DNA from: Bacteroidota bacterium
Lineage (GTDB): Bacteria > Bacteroidota > Bacteroidia > Bacteroidales > GCA-2748055
Length of the DNA stretch: 13,185 nucleotides
Direction of reading: 5' to 3'
Assembly (NCBI GenBank): GCA_024244665.1
Contig: JAAEOI010000250.1
Coordinates: 1 to 13,185, forward strand
A program made the position numbers and the translations under genes. Position 1 is the first letter of the stretch. Every line of letters starts with the position of its first letter. Positions 4,508 to 12,917 of this stretch are shown here, piece after piece. The notes under the pieces were generated by a model that did not search any database, was not told the DNA's origin, and worked only from the letters and a program-made list of their open reading frames with translations.

Positions 4508-7468
4508 ATGAAAAAACACCTGGCTCAACTGGCATTAATCATTTCACTATTTCTGCTCGCATGCACTCTGCATGCAGAAATAAATAAAATTGAAATAAAC
4601 GGTATCCGTAATCCGGTGATATCTCTGAACGGAACCTGGAAATTTTCCATGGCACCGCCCACGGACCACTGGAAGAATGGTGTTGATTTTAATGAGTGGC
4701 CCGATATCCAAGTGCCTGGCGAATGCCAGATGCAGGGTTTTGCCATACAGCATGATCAACCCTATGTCTATAAAAAGCAATTTGAAATTCCGGATGATTA
4801 CAGTGGGAAACAGATCAGTCTGAATTTTTTTGGTGTATACAGTTATGCAAAGGTCTGGGTAAACGGCACTTTTATATGTGAGCATTTTGGTGGATTTACC
4901 AAATGGAGCTGTCCCATCACCGACTATGTAAATGCCGGAGAAACAGCCATACTAACCCTTGAATTTGCGGACCTGGCCGACGATATTTCATATGGCAGCG
5001 GTTATGCCCAGCACCAGATAGGCGGGATTTTAAGAGACGTGGAGCTGGTGGCTCTGCCCACTCAGAATTTCAAACAGCTCTGTTTTGAAACAGAACTGGA
5101 TGAACAATACATCAATGCTGAGCTTAAGGTCCGTTATGAATTGCAGCAGAATTTTCCTACCCGGATAAAGATTGAATTGTTGGATGAGGGCCTGGAAGTT
5201 GTCGGGTCAACTGAAGAAGAGGTACATGTTACAAATGGAACCATAAGCATTCCCGTTGTTGCTCCAAAAAAGTGGGATGCCGAGCACCCCAACCTCTATA
5301 CAGTCGTTGCCACACTGCTTCAAAAGGGGAAAGAATTATACAGTGTATCAGAAAAAATCGGATTCCGGGAGGTGGTGGTTGATGGAAACAAATTGCTGGT
5401 CAATGGTCACCCCGTTAAACTTCGGGGAGCCTGTCGTCACGACATCCACCCTACCCTGGGACGAATGACCACTTCAGAATATGACCTGAAGGATGTGCTT
5501 CTGGCCAAAGAGTGCAACATGAATTTCATCCGGACCTCCCACTATCCACCATCAGAGGCTTTCCTGGATTATTGCGATCAATACGGAATCTATGTGGAGG
5601 ATGAGACCGCTGTTTGTTTTGTGGGCTCACACCGGACCAAGATCTACAGCGCTACCGGAGCCTCCCACAACGATCCGGAATTCACGGCCCATTATCTTTC
5701 CCAGCTGGAAGAGATGGTCAGGAACCACCGCAACCACCCCTCTGTGATTATCTGGTCCATTGGCAATGAAAATGTTTTCGGGAAAAACTTTGTAGAATCT
5801 TACCGGTGGGTAAAGAGAAACGACCCCACCCGGCCGGTGATCTACAGCTACCCGGGACAGGTCCCTGACAGCCTCCGGATTTTCGAGATCCTGAGCATGC
5901 ACTATCCCGACTGGAAAGGAAACCTGGATCAGTATAATATTAAAACAAAGGCATTTGACTATGATGCAATGCCTGTTCTGTTTGACGAGTGGGCACATGT
6001 GGCCTGCTACAACAACTTTGAGTTAAAGGAGGATCCCAATGTCCGCAATTTCTGGAGTCAGAGTCTCGATAGCATGTGGAGCCGCACGTTTGAGGCGGAT
6101 GGTGGATTGGGTGGTGCCATATGGTGCATGCTGGATGAAACATTTATGCTACCCGAAGATCTGCCGGGCTATAACCAGTGGTGGGGGATCCTGGACAAAA
6201 ATGTAATTCCCGCGACCTATATGGGGCCCTGTGTGGGTTATGGCGAGTGGGGAATTGTGGATACCTGGCGCCGAAAAAAACCGGAGTTCTGGGGAACGAA
6301 AAAGGCCTATTCACCCACCCGGATTCTTGTAAAGCAGATCAAAGGAGTTCAGGCCGAAAGGGAAATTCGCATTCCGGTTCACAACCGTTTCGACCATACC
6401 AATTTCAATGAATTAAAGATCACATGGACTTATCTGGAGGAGTCGGGTGACCTTGAAAAGTTCAACCTGGAACCGCATGCGAAAGGCCATCTTTTGATTC
6501 CCGCCAACCACTGGATAGAGGGAGAACAACTTCATATTGCCTTTTATCAAAACGACACCATGCTGGCGGACCGATACAGCCTGAGGCTGGGAAAGAGGGG
6601 GATGGAGATACCGGTATGCACAGATGGAGTCCTGGAGCTTAAAGAACAGGAGGAGAAGATCAATATCGGGGGATCGGGTTTTACCCTGGATGTCAACAAA
6701 AAAACGGGTCTGATCGAGAATCTCATCATGGATGAAGATACGATCATCACATCCGGCCCTTACATCAACCTGAGGGTACCAGGAAAACATTTGCAATATT
6801 CCACCATTGTTATGGATGACCTTGCTGAAAACTGGAGATGCAAAGAATTCGAATTTGAACAGGATCGGGGCATTGCCACCATCCACACAGCGGGGAGTTA
6901 CAAAAAACTCCAGGTACTCTTTACCATTCGGATCGACCAGAAGGGTATTCTGGATGTGGAATATAAGGCTGTATATGCAGGGAAGGACCTTAACATCCAG
7001 GAGGCGGGTCTGAAGTTCTATACCGGCAACACCTTTGTGAAACTGAACTGGGAGCGGGATCCCTATTTTACAGCTTATCCCGACTCCCATCCTGGAAGGG
7101 CGGTTGGTGAGGTTGATCTGACCAGCAAACCAGAAATGCGCTACCGTGAGGAGCCAGAACACGGCTGGGAAATGGACTCCAGGGGATTCTACTATTTCGG
7201 ACTTGAGAAGGAGTTGCCCTACACCAACATGGTCCGCTCGCTGAAAGAGAATATTTTTACCTACAGCCTGCTTACAGAGGCCCGTTCAGGATTGAAGGTA
7301 GTCTCGGAGGGCACCCAGGCATGCAGGTTCGACCGGATCGAAGGCGAAAATACCCTGATCATAAATGACCAGTGGGATTACAACAGCCTGCTCTGGGGGA
7401 ACTATATGAAGAAGCTCCCCCTGACAAGAGAACTTCAGGGTCATATGACCATCGCCCTTGCGAAATAA
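4508..7468 (+). CDS. Exported glycoside hydrolase family 2 (beta-galactosidase-like)
   Basis: A 986-residue protein, close to LacZ-type length. The signal sequence ends in LFLLAC (lipobox Cys19) with an alternative type I site after LHA (23). Domains in order: jelly-roll sugar-binding domain about 34-180 (starting VISLNGTWKFS), immunoglobulin-like domain about 185-290, TIM barrel about 295-600, linker beta domain about 610-700, and a C-terminal beta-sandwich like the LacZ small-chain domain about 715-985 (GGSGFTLDVNKKTG). Barrel landmarks: CRHDIHPTLGR (309-319), NFIRTSHYPPSE, the acid/base Glu421 in WSIGNEN, and the probable nucleophile Glu494 in LFDEWAH. GH2 enzymes retain configuration and cut terminal beta-linked Gal, GlcA, Man or similar residues; the sugar here is not certain. 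The nucleophile context differs from LacZ EYxHAMGN, so a specificity other than lactose is likely. It lies divergent from the 4422 fragment, and its stop is 13 bases from that of the convergent Gfo/Idh gene. No break is found. Confidence 0.93.
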   Translation: MKKHLAQLALIISLFLLACTLHAEINKIEINGIRNPVISLNGTWKFSMAPPTDHWKNGVDFNEWPDIQVPGECQMQGFAIQHDQPYVYKKQFEIPDDYSGKQISLNFFGVYSYAKVWVNGTFICEHFGGFTKWSCPITDYVNAGETAILTLEFADLADDISYGSGYAQHQIGGILRDVELVALPTQNFKQLCFETELDEQYINAELKVRYELQQNFPTRIKIELLDEGLEVVGSTEEEVHVTNGTISIPVVAPKKWDAEHPNLYTVVATLLQKGKELYSVSEKIGFREVVVDGNKLLVNGHPVKLRGACRHDIHPTLGRMTTSEYDLKDVLLAKECNMNFIRTSHYPPSEAFLDYCDQYGIYVEDETAVCFVGSHRTKIYSATGASHNDPEFTAHYLSQLEEMVRNHRNHPSVIIWSIGNENVFGKNFVESYRWVKRNDPTRPVIYSYPGQVPDSLRIFEILSMHYPDWKGNLDQYNIKTKAFDYDAMPVLFDEWAHVACYNNFELKEDPNVRNFWSQSLDSMWSRTFEADGGLGGAIWCMLDETFMLPEDLPGYNQWWGILDKNVIPATYMGPCVGYGEWGIVDTWRRKKPEFWGTKKAYSPTRILVKQIKGVQAEREIRIPVHNRFDHTNFNELKITWTYLEESGDLEKFNLEPHAKGHLLIPANHWIEGEQLHIAFYQNDTMLADRYSLRLGKRGMEIPVCTDGVLELKEQEEKINIGGSGFTLDVNKKTGLIENLIMDEDTIITSGPYINLRVPGKHLQYSTIVMDDLAENWRCKEFEFEQDRGIATIHTAGSYKKLQVLFTIRIDQKGILDVEYKAVYAGKDLNIQEAGLKFYTGNTFVKLNWERDPYFTAYPDSHPGRAVGEVDLTSKPEMRYREEPEHGWEMDSRGFYYFGLEKELPYTNMVRSLKENIFTYSLLTEARSGLKVVSEGTQACRFDRIEGENTLIINDQWDYNSLLWGNYMKKLPLTRELQGHMTIALAK

Positions 7469-7481
7469 TCATGCCTGTTTG

Positions 7482-8776
7482 TTAGATCCTGATCTCTTCG
7501 ATCCTCCCCTGATTCAGCCTTGATGCTTCGGCTTTAAAACCCATAAGGTGGCTCTCCATGGAGACCTGGATGGTTGAAGTAAGTAATCCGGGATCATTTG
7601 CATCCACTGCCCTCACAAAATCATGGACCAGCCCGTGGTCTCCTCCGCCATGACCGGAATCACTCTTCAATACTTTTCTTGCATCCCAGACCTCCTGTAT
7701 TCCACTCACCGCATTGGTAATGGTGAGTGTATGCTCATCGCCGAAAAGGTCACCCCGGGTGCCAAAAATTCTTGTCCTTCTGCCTCCATAGTGGGTCAGA
7801 GCCTCCATGGAGAAAGCTGCAGTGATCCCTCCTTCAAATTCAAAATTAGTTACCTGGTGATCCACCACATCATTGTCACACCGGTATACACACCTTCCAT
7901 AAGGTCCGTTGTTCAGTTCCCGTGTGATGGTCTGATCATTCACCTCTTCCAGAATCAGGTGCTGAAGCCAGCCTCTCTGTTCCAGGTACAACTTTATGGC
8001 TGAATAGGGGCACTCCCTTTCAACTGCACAACCACCGGTGCATCTTTCGGTGGATCCTGCCGGAGCCATCTCTTCCCTGAACAGAGACAGCGATCCAAAC
8101 GAAGAGACCCGCTGGCAGGGTTTCCCAATAATCCAGCGAAGAATATCCGTATCGTGACACGACTTGGAGAGAATCATGGGATTGGATTTCTTTGAGTTCC
8201 CCCAGTTCCCACGTACAAAAGAGTGTGACATATGTATCCTTTCCACAGGTTCCAGGTGCTGTACGCTGACCACCTCTCCAATGGATCCGGCGTCTATTAC
8301 CTCTTTCAATTTTCGAAAATAGGAATTGTATCGCAGTACATGACAAACCGCTACGATCGCTTCTTTTTCCTCTTCCAGTTTCAGAATGTCATTGCACTCT
8401 TCCCAGCTCTGTGCAATCACCTTTTCCAGGATCATATCATAGCCGGCGCTTAAACCGGCCATGGCAGGTCCGTAGTGCAGATCATCGGGAGTAGTCACAA
8501 TAAGCGCATCGGCAAATTTCGGAAGTTCGAACACATGTTCCCAGGTAACAAACTGATGCTCTTCCGGTATATTAAAAGCTTTTGACATTCTCTCCCGGCC
8601 CCGATCACAATGGCTTTCACCGGTTTACTGGATCTCCTGCGATCCGAGAAGCTCAGTGGCTGAATCTCATTAATAGTTTGCTCTTCCGACAGCATGCTTC
8701 CGGTCAGGGGAATTGCTGTTGCTGCCATACCGAGTGACTTCAATAATTCCCGCCTGTTCCAATGTTTTGTTTCCAT
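7482..8776 (-). pseudogene. Tat-exported Gfo/Idh/MocA-type oxidoreductase, frameshifted by a deletion in the Rossmann fold
   Basis: ATG 8776 begins METKHWNRRELLKSLG, a twin-arginine signal (RRxLLK), and reaches the dinucleotide-binding strand KPVKAIVIGAG (residues 51-61). Then the frame is wrong: it drifts into a spurious tail ending at 8495. The correct continuation lies in another frame from about 8588, MSKAFNIPEEHQFVTWE, then ADALIVTTPDDLHYGPAM, the LEK region (8418-8429), the substrate-domain block SKSCHDTDILRW, a Cys-containing insert (CTGGCAVERECPYSAI) and a normal end at 7482. The family's GAGxRG loop and the following helix and strand (about 30 residues) are missing at 8588-8600. Such exported NAD(P)-dependent sugar dehydrogenases/hydrolases act on glycosides in the periplasm. 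The second part (368 residues) is otherwise undamaged. It starts 15 bases after the stop of the fusion gene upstream, so both are probably co-transcribed. One oddity is EKV where most members have EKP. Confidence 0.85.
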
Positions 8777-8791
8777 GTTGTTTCTATTAGC

Positions 8792-11700
8792 CTATTTTAA
8801 TCCTCTTACCCTTCCATCAAGATTCCATTCCGCTTTGATTCCAATGTCCAGGTGCTCCAGTGCAGTAACTGCAACATCAACCACATTAACATCGCCCTGT
8901 ATCTCCCCTTGACTAACGCTGCTGCCAGAGGCAATATAAAATATGGTGGTATGCTCCTCTATATTTTTCCCATGGCCATGTTCACTTCCGCCATGATCTG
9001 TCGTTACAATGATCAGCCAGTTTTCCTGATCATAACTCTTTCGCTTTTCAAGGGCTCTCACCATTCGACCCACCTGGCGATCACTTTTTTCAATGGCTTT
9101 CAGGTATTTTTCACTTTCAGGCGAGAAGTCATAGGTATGTCCGGCATGATCCACATGATCGAGCTGTACAAACATCACATCCATCTCCTCCTTTTTTACA
9201 CGGCTGACAACTTCGGAGGTTACTTGGCCATCAGTTAAGGGACTGGATGCATATGTGGCATCACCCTCCTTAAGGATCTTGTGGATAGGGCCCCAGTTTA
9301 CAACCGAGAAGGTCTCCAGACCGGGTTTTTCCTCCCTGATGCGCCGGAAAAAATGGGGATACCCCGCCAGATCGGGATTCTGATAGTCGTTTGACACCAC
9401 CTTGTGCTTCTGGTGCCAGACCCCGGTCAGCATGGCTGTCCAGCAGGGACCGCTGCTGCTGATATCATCAGTCCTGGCATTAAAGCTATAGGCGCCATTT
9501 TGCCACAATTCATCAAGGTTTTCTGTGATGGCTTTCTGCATGGCATCCGGTCTGACTCCATCAATCCCGATAATCAGGACTTTGTTCACTTTTTCACTCT
9601 GGCCCCTCAGATCTAAGCTGATCATTTTCTCAACCTGGTCCCGGGAGAGGGTAAAGAGCATCTCTCCATCTCCGGATTGCTCTGTTGCATCCTTAAACAC
9701 ACGGATACCTATAGCAGGTGTCCCGTTTATCTCTGTGATAAAATCGCCTGTTCGAAATCCGAGTCTGTATGCCTCCGAATATTCAGAGGCATAGACCAGG
9801 GCTACACCCCTGGTCCCCATCTTCACACCATAAGCCGAAAGCTCCTCCCCTACGGGCTCATACAAATGTGCACCCTTCCAGAGGCTAAGCTCCCTGGTAA
9901 GGGGTTCCATATAGCTTGTATCCGTATGAATCAGAACAGCTGGCAAATCGGGGATTTTCGCGATGGCTTTCAGGTGTGGACTCACCACACCAAAAGCAGA
10001 CATATCAAAGTTCATAAATCCCATCTCAAGCGCAGCACTTCCTTCAGCCAGTGTATAATCGCCTCCGTCCGGATTGATAAAATTAGGATCGGTAACTATG
10101 GAATTCAGATCGCAAAGGTTGGATGCGAACAACAGCCTCTCCTTGTGGCTGGATGTGAATATATTGTAATCGATCTCCTCTCCCCACTTCTCATTGATCC
10201 CCATTCCCCTTGTCATTACTGCAGGCTTATGGGCTGTAAAAAAAATATTATGCCTTACCACATCACCATTGCGCCGTGGCCAGACGTGGGGATGCAGACC
10301 ATTGTTCACCACAATATTATTGCTAACCGTCCTGTGATACCCCTCCCGCAGTTTTAGTCCGCCGTTAAGCAAGAGGTTGTTGTAGATCTTATAATGGGAA
10401 GATCCATCATCAAGATCCACATCCCATCCATGATCGCAGCGCCACCGGTTGTTTCTGATGATGTTGGGTTCCAGCATATCCAGAAAAGGCAACTCAGGAT
10501 TGTCAGCGACATGCCTGTTCATCTTTTTAATATCGGGATCCCAGAAGCGGTCTCTTCCCCATGAATTAAAACTCCCGTGATCGCCGGTCTCCAGAACGGT
10601 ATTAAATACATCACAAAATTCAATGATATGTCCCCCGAAAGTCCCTTCACTTATATTGATGCCGGCACGGGGTACATCATAGATGGAGCAGTGGGATACG
10701 GTGATTCGGTACGACATGGAGATCTGAATGGGTGCTGTCTGCTTTTCGGTACGTCCAGTTTTAGTAATGATACAATCCCTTACCAGGCAGCCGGAAGGGT
10801 AGTTGTCCCCCTTTGGACCGGGTGTCAGATCAAGGCCCTTGTAATCCTGGGGACCATAGCGGAAGATGGGATCACGCACCATGCCAGGGTCTCCCACAAA
10901 AGCAATTCCGTTTGCCCCGCTCTCATGTATATGGCAGCTCTGTATAGTGATTTGACGGTTGTAATTGTTGATGAAGATGCTGTTTCCTCCCACTTGGTCG
11001 AACTCACAATTAATCACAGAACAGTATTCAGCACCTGCGTAGGTCACCGCCCCACCACGATAAGTAGTCCAGTCGGATCGCAATAGCGGCTCCCTGTTCT
11101 CCATAAACACACGAGCTGTATGCTTCAATACAAGACCCTGCAGGTGTATATGCTCCACAGCCTTCTCCATGGATCCATTGAACTCAAAGAGGTGACGAAG
11201 GCTCACTGTTTCAATAACTGCATCGTTGAGTTCAGTATCTTCACGGGGATAGAGATAGAGTTTTGAATCTTCCTGCTCGTGGAACCATTCTCCCGGGGCA
11301 TCCAGTTCCTCAAATACATGCTCAATAAAACGGTACCTGTTATGCATCCGGTCGGGCCGGTTATTCTGCCATCCTCCCTCCAGGTCAAGTGTTCCATTAC
11401 TCTTCTTACCAACTACACGATAGTGCATACCTCCCCACAGGGCCCTGTGCATGGCATGAAAATAGGCTCCCGAAGGATCCTTCCAGGTGGCAATCCTTTC
11501 AGGTGATAATGGGTCATTTTCAGGATCAGCTTTCGCACTGTGACTGAGTGTCCAGCAGTCAAATACATTTTTTCCTGGCTTTGAGTTGGGAAAACGGGCC
11601 ATCTCTTCCCGCCTGTTGTTGACAAAGAGCTGGTCGATCCGAATACCCGCCGGCACTTCACAAACAAAAATGCCATCCTTATAAGGAGTCCACTGAACCG

Positions 11701-12025
11701 ACAATAACTCCCCCCCGCTGATAAGAGCTTTCCCCTCATTCACTGCGCGATAAAAAACCGGGAATGCTTCAGTCCCACCATCCTCCCATGTGAAAATCAC
11801 AGGCCTCTCCAGGTAATATACTCCATCATTAAGATAGATATTAACCATCTCCTGACCTACGAAATCACGGGCCTGTACACGTGCCTCTTCTATAGAATGA
11901 AAGGGGTACTCAATTGAACCATCAGCCCTTCCCTCTCCTCCTGGAGTTATATAGATATCCTTTGCGAGTCCTGTATAAGCTAGCAGCAATAGAATCAGGG
12001 CAGAAAAAAAGTTGGAATGTCTCAT
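8792..12025 (-). CDS. Exported beta-helix + PDZ + alkaline-phosphatase-superfamily phosphodiesterase fusion
   Basis: A 1077-residue open frame. I place the start at 12025 (MRHSNFFSALILLLLAYTGLA, a clean signal peptide), not at 12133, where the added 36 residues are basic and Cys-rich. Residues about 22-700 are a right-handed parallel beta-helix protein: DIYITPGGEGRADGS start, then repeated short strands with Asn/His-rich turns (HIHESGANGIAF, ISEGTFGGHIIEF, IYNNLLLNGG), as in Bacteroidota polysaccharide lyase/GH141-like proteins. Residues about 725-805 are a PDZ domain (RGVALVYA, LGFRTGDFITEINGTP). From 809 a type I phosphodiesterase/alkaline phosphatase domain begins: KVLIIGIDGVRPD (Asp822), probable nucleophile Ser858 in SSSGPCWTAMLTG, Asp959/His963 in DHAGH, and TTDHGGSEHGHG (Asp1010, His1011), ending WNLDGRVRGL. 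The phosphatase part begins QSEKVNK, like a mature N-terminus. Joining of two genes is the likely origin; no stop or frame break exists. The glycan substrate is unknown. Confidence 0.85.
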   Translation of the reverse strand: MRHSNFFSALILLLLAYTGLAKDIYITPGGEGRADGSIEYPFHSIEEARVQARDFVGQEMVNIYLNDGVYYLERPVIFTWEDGGTEAFPVFYRAVNEGKALISGGELLSVQWTPYKDGIFVCEVPAGIRIDQLFVNNRREEMARFPNSKPGKNVFDCWTLSHSAKADPENDPLSPERIATWKDPSGAYFHAMHRALWGGMHYRVVGKKSNGTLDLEGGWQNNRPDRMHNRYRFIEHVFEELDAPGEWFHEQEDSKLYLYPREDTELNDAVIETVSLRHLFEFNGSMEKAVEHIHLQGLVLKHTARVFMENREPLLRSDWTTYRGGAVTYAGAEYCSVINCEFDQVGGNSIFINNYNRQITIQSCHIHESGANGIAFVGDPGMVRDPIFRYGPQDYKGLDLTPGPKGDNYPSGCLVRDCIITKTGRTEKQTAPIQISMSYRITVSHCSIYDVPRAGINISEGTFGGHIIEFCDVFNTVLETGDHGSFNSWGRDRFWDPDIKKMNRHVADNPELPFLDMLEPNIIRNNRWRCDHGWDVDLDDGSSHYKIYNNLLLNGGLKLREGYHRTVSNNIVVNNGLHPHVWPRRNGDVVRHNIFFTAHKPAVMTRGMGINEKWGEEIDYNIFTSSHKERLLFASNLCDLNSIVTDPNFINPDGGDYTLAEGSAALEMGFMNFDMSAFGVVSPHLKAIAKIPDLPAVLIHTDTSYMEPLTRELSLWKGAHLYEPVGEELSAYGVKMGTRGVALVYASEYSEAYRLGFRTGDFITEINGTPAIGIRVFKDATEQSGDGEMLFTLSRDQVEKMISLDLRGQSEKVNKVLIIGIDGVRPDAMQKAITENLDELWQNGAYSFNARTDDISSSGPCWTAMLTGVWHQKHKVVSNDYQNPDLAGYPHFFRRIREEKPGLETFSVVNWGPIHKILKEGDATYASSPLTDGQVTSEVVSRVKKEEMDVMFVQLDHVDHAGHTYDFSPESEKYLKAIEKSDRQVGRMVRALEKRKSYDQENWLIIVTTDHGGSEHGHGKNIEEHTTIFYIASGSSVSQGEIQGDVNVVDVAVTALEHLDIGIKAEWNLDGRVRGLK

Positions 12026-12107
12026 GAAACAGCCATTAATGAGGTATAAAAATAGGCAGTAAATCTTACATTTACAGACGATCTTGATTAAACTTAAACA
12101 CCTGGCC

Positions 12108-12281
12108 ATGAAAATTCTCCTCCTCCTCGTCATGCTGTTTCTGACCTTTCAATTATTGTCCCAGTCAGGTCAGCCCGGTCCCCTCTCCATTGCTCATGAA
12201 GACTGGTTAATTGAGACACCAGAAATAGGCTCCTCAATAAACCAGAATAATCCCAATATCCCTCGATATGAGATCCAGTGA
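12108..12281 (+). pseudogene. Signal-peptide-bearing short ORF, probably a truncated exported protein
   Basis: ATG 12108 encodes MKILLLLVMLFLTFQLLSQ, a typical signal peptide, followed by a 38-residue polar stretch (SGQPGPLSIAHEDWLIETPE and on) that ends at 12279-12281. It is divergent from the fusion gene, with 82 bases between the two ATGs. The mature part has no recognisable domain. The abrupt end just before mobile-element remnants suggests the 5' end of a larger gene whose body was lost; a genuine 57-residue secreted peptide cannot be excluded. Confidence 0.45.
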
Positions 12282-12453
12282 GATTAGATACATTTAGCAG
12301 TGTTGACAATAGAATTATGATACTCCCCATTTCCTGTACCAAAGGAGCCGTTTGTTAAGTTAACGTTTATTTTAAGCTGCCTTTTTGCAGATAGATTCAT
12401 GGTACATTTCGTATGGTTTTTGTCTTGTTGTTTGATGACTTTTCTAGTTCTAG
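12282..12453. other. Non-coding stretch before the recombinase remnants
   Basis: This AT-rich stretch has no supported gene. A hydrophobic frame starting with ATG at 12399 crosses it but conflicts with the clear recombinase frame at 12454-12654. A small palindrome, GTTAAGTTAAC, lies near 12353-12363. No convincing promoter was found. Confidence 0.5.
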
Positions 12454-12654
12454 CAGATTTGGAAACAAACACCAGAGCTTCAATATCCGAAACAGATCCG
12501 GACAAGCGTGATCACCCACTGGCTCAAAGAGCAAAACCTTCGCCAGATGCAGTACATGGCTGGGCACAAACATGTCAGCTCCACGGAGCGCTACCAACTG
12601 AGTAAACTGGCCGGACTGCAAAGCAAACTGGAAAAGGAAGTTGAAAATTGGTAA
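12454..12654 (+). pseudogene. Tyrosine recombinase (phage-integrase family), 3' fragment
   Basis: In the frame open from 12454 (a stop lies at 12451-12453), 66 residues match the C-terminal half of the catalytic domain: IWKQTPELQYPKQIRTSVITHWLK, in which IRTS supplies the second catalytic Arg region, then LRQMQYMAGHKHVSSTERY with the conserved His (GHK) and the nucleophilic Tyr (STERY). The N-terminal DNA-binding domain, the first catalytic Arg and the start codon are absent. The sequence type is the Bacteroidota integrase group that catalyses strand exchange for mobile elements. The final residues (LEKEVENW) do not look like the family's usual tail, and the stop overlaps the start of the ParE-like gene, so the end could be fused to a lost antitoxin gene. 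Confidence 0.8.
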
Positions 12655-12788
12655 AGAAAAAGCTTCCTGTTCGATGGTCACCAAAGGCTGAGCAGAGACT
12701 CGATGGCATTTACGACCATATTACTGAAGACTTTGTGAGTGCTGCCAGGAGGTACTATCAGGATCGGATATCAACAGATGCCGCATGA
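12648..12788 (+). pseudogene. ParE/RelE-type toxin, N-terminal fragment
   Basis: TTG 12648 overlaps the recombinase stop (TTGGTAA) and opens VKKKLPVRWSPKAEQRLDGI, YDHITEDFVSAARRYY, the first strand and two helices of a ParE toxin (VxWSPxAExxLxxIxxYI). After QDRI the match ends and the frame stops at 12786-12788, giving 46 residues where about 95-100 are normal. The C-terminal strands that carry the active surface are missing. ParE toxins poison gyrase and pair with an upstream antitoxin gene; none remains here. The cut coincides with the end of the minus-strand transposase fragment (12771). Confidence 0.7.
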
Positions 12789-12917
12789 GTTTTTGGTATT
12801 CTCTCCGATTCTAGTTTTTCTTGCATTATTCATTTGCCTCTTCCATTCATCTTGAGACGGAATTTCTCCGGTAAGGGCTTCAAAAGGGGTCAATCCTCTT
12901 AAGGAATGATGGGGCTG
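12771..12917 (-). mobile_element. Insertion-sequence transposase (integrase-core type), 3' fragment
   Basis: Read on the minus strand from about 12917: QPHHSLRGLTPFEALTGEIP, then DEWKRQMNNARKTRIGEN and a Cys-containing tail ending CGIC, stop at 12771-12773. The sequence RPHxSLxGLTPxEA is the conserved region just after the catalytic Glu of DDE integrase-core transposases of the IS3/IS481 type, and the RIxENxxxxCxxC tail is seen in Bacteroidota members. Only about 48 residues are left; the DDE residues and the terminal inverted repeat are not visible. Above 12917 the minus frame stays open but is the antisense of the second recombinase. Its ends mark breakpoints with ParE (left) and the second recombinase (right). 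Confidence 0.7.

Noticed and set aside
6413..7162. 249-codon minus-strand frame
   Set aside because: It lies wholly inside the well-supported GH2 gene, has no recognisable motif, and is the antisense of conserved domains.
9677..10357. 226-codon plus-strand frame, and a similar 169-codon frame at 10577-11086
   Set aside because: Both are antisense of the beta-helix gene and have no leader, domain or coding-like composition.
12026..12133. N-terminal extension of the fusion protein to an upstream start at 12133
   Set aside because: The 36 extra residues are basic and Cys-rich with no leader character; ATG 12025 begins a clean signal peptide.
12303..12321. TTGACA and TATGAT promoter-like words
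   Set aside because: Only 7 bases separate them, far from the 16-18 required, and Bacteroidota promoters use a different consensus.
12399..12605. Hydrophobic plus-strand frame starting MVHFVWFLSCC
   Set aside because: It overlaps in another frame the stretch that clearly encodes recombinase motifs; the hydrophobic start is just T-rich DNA.
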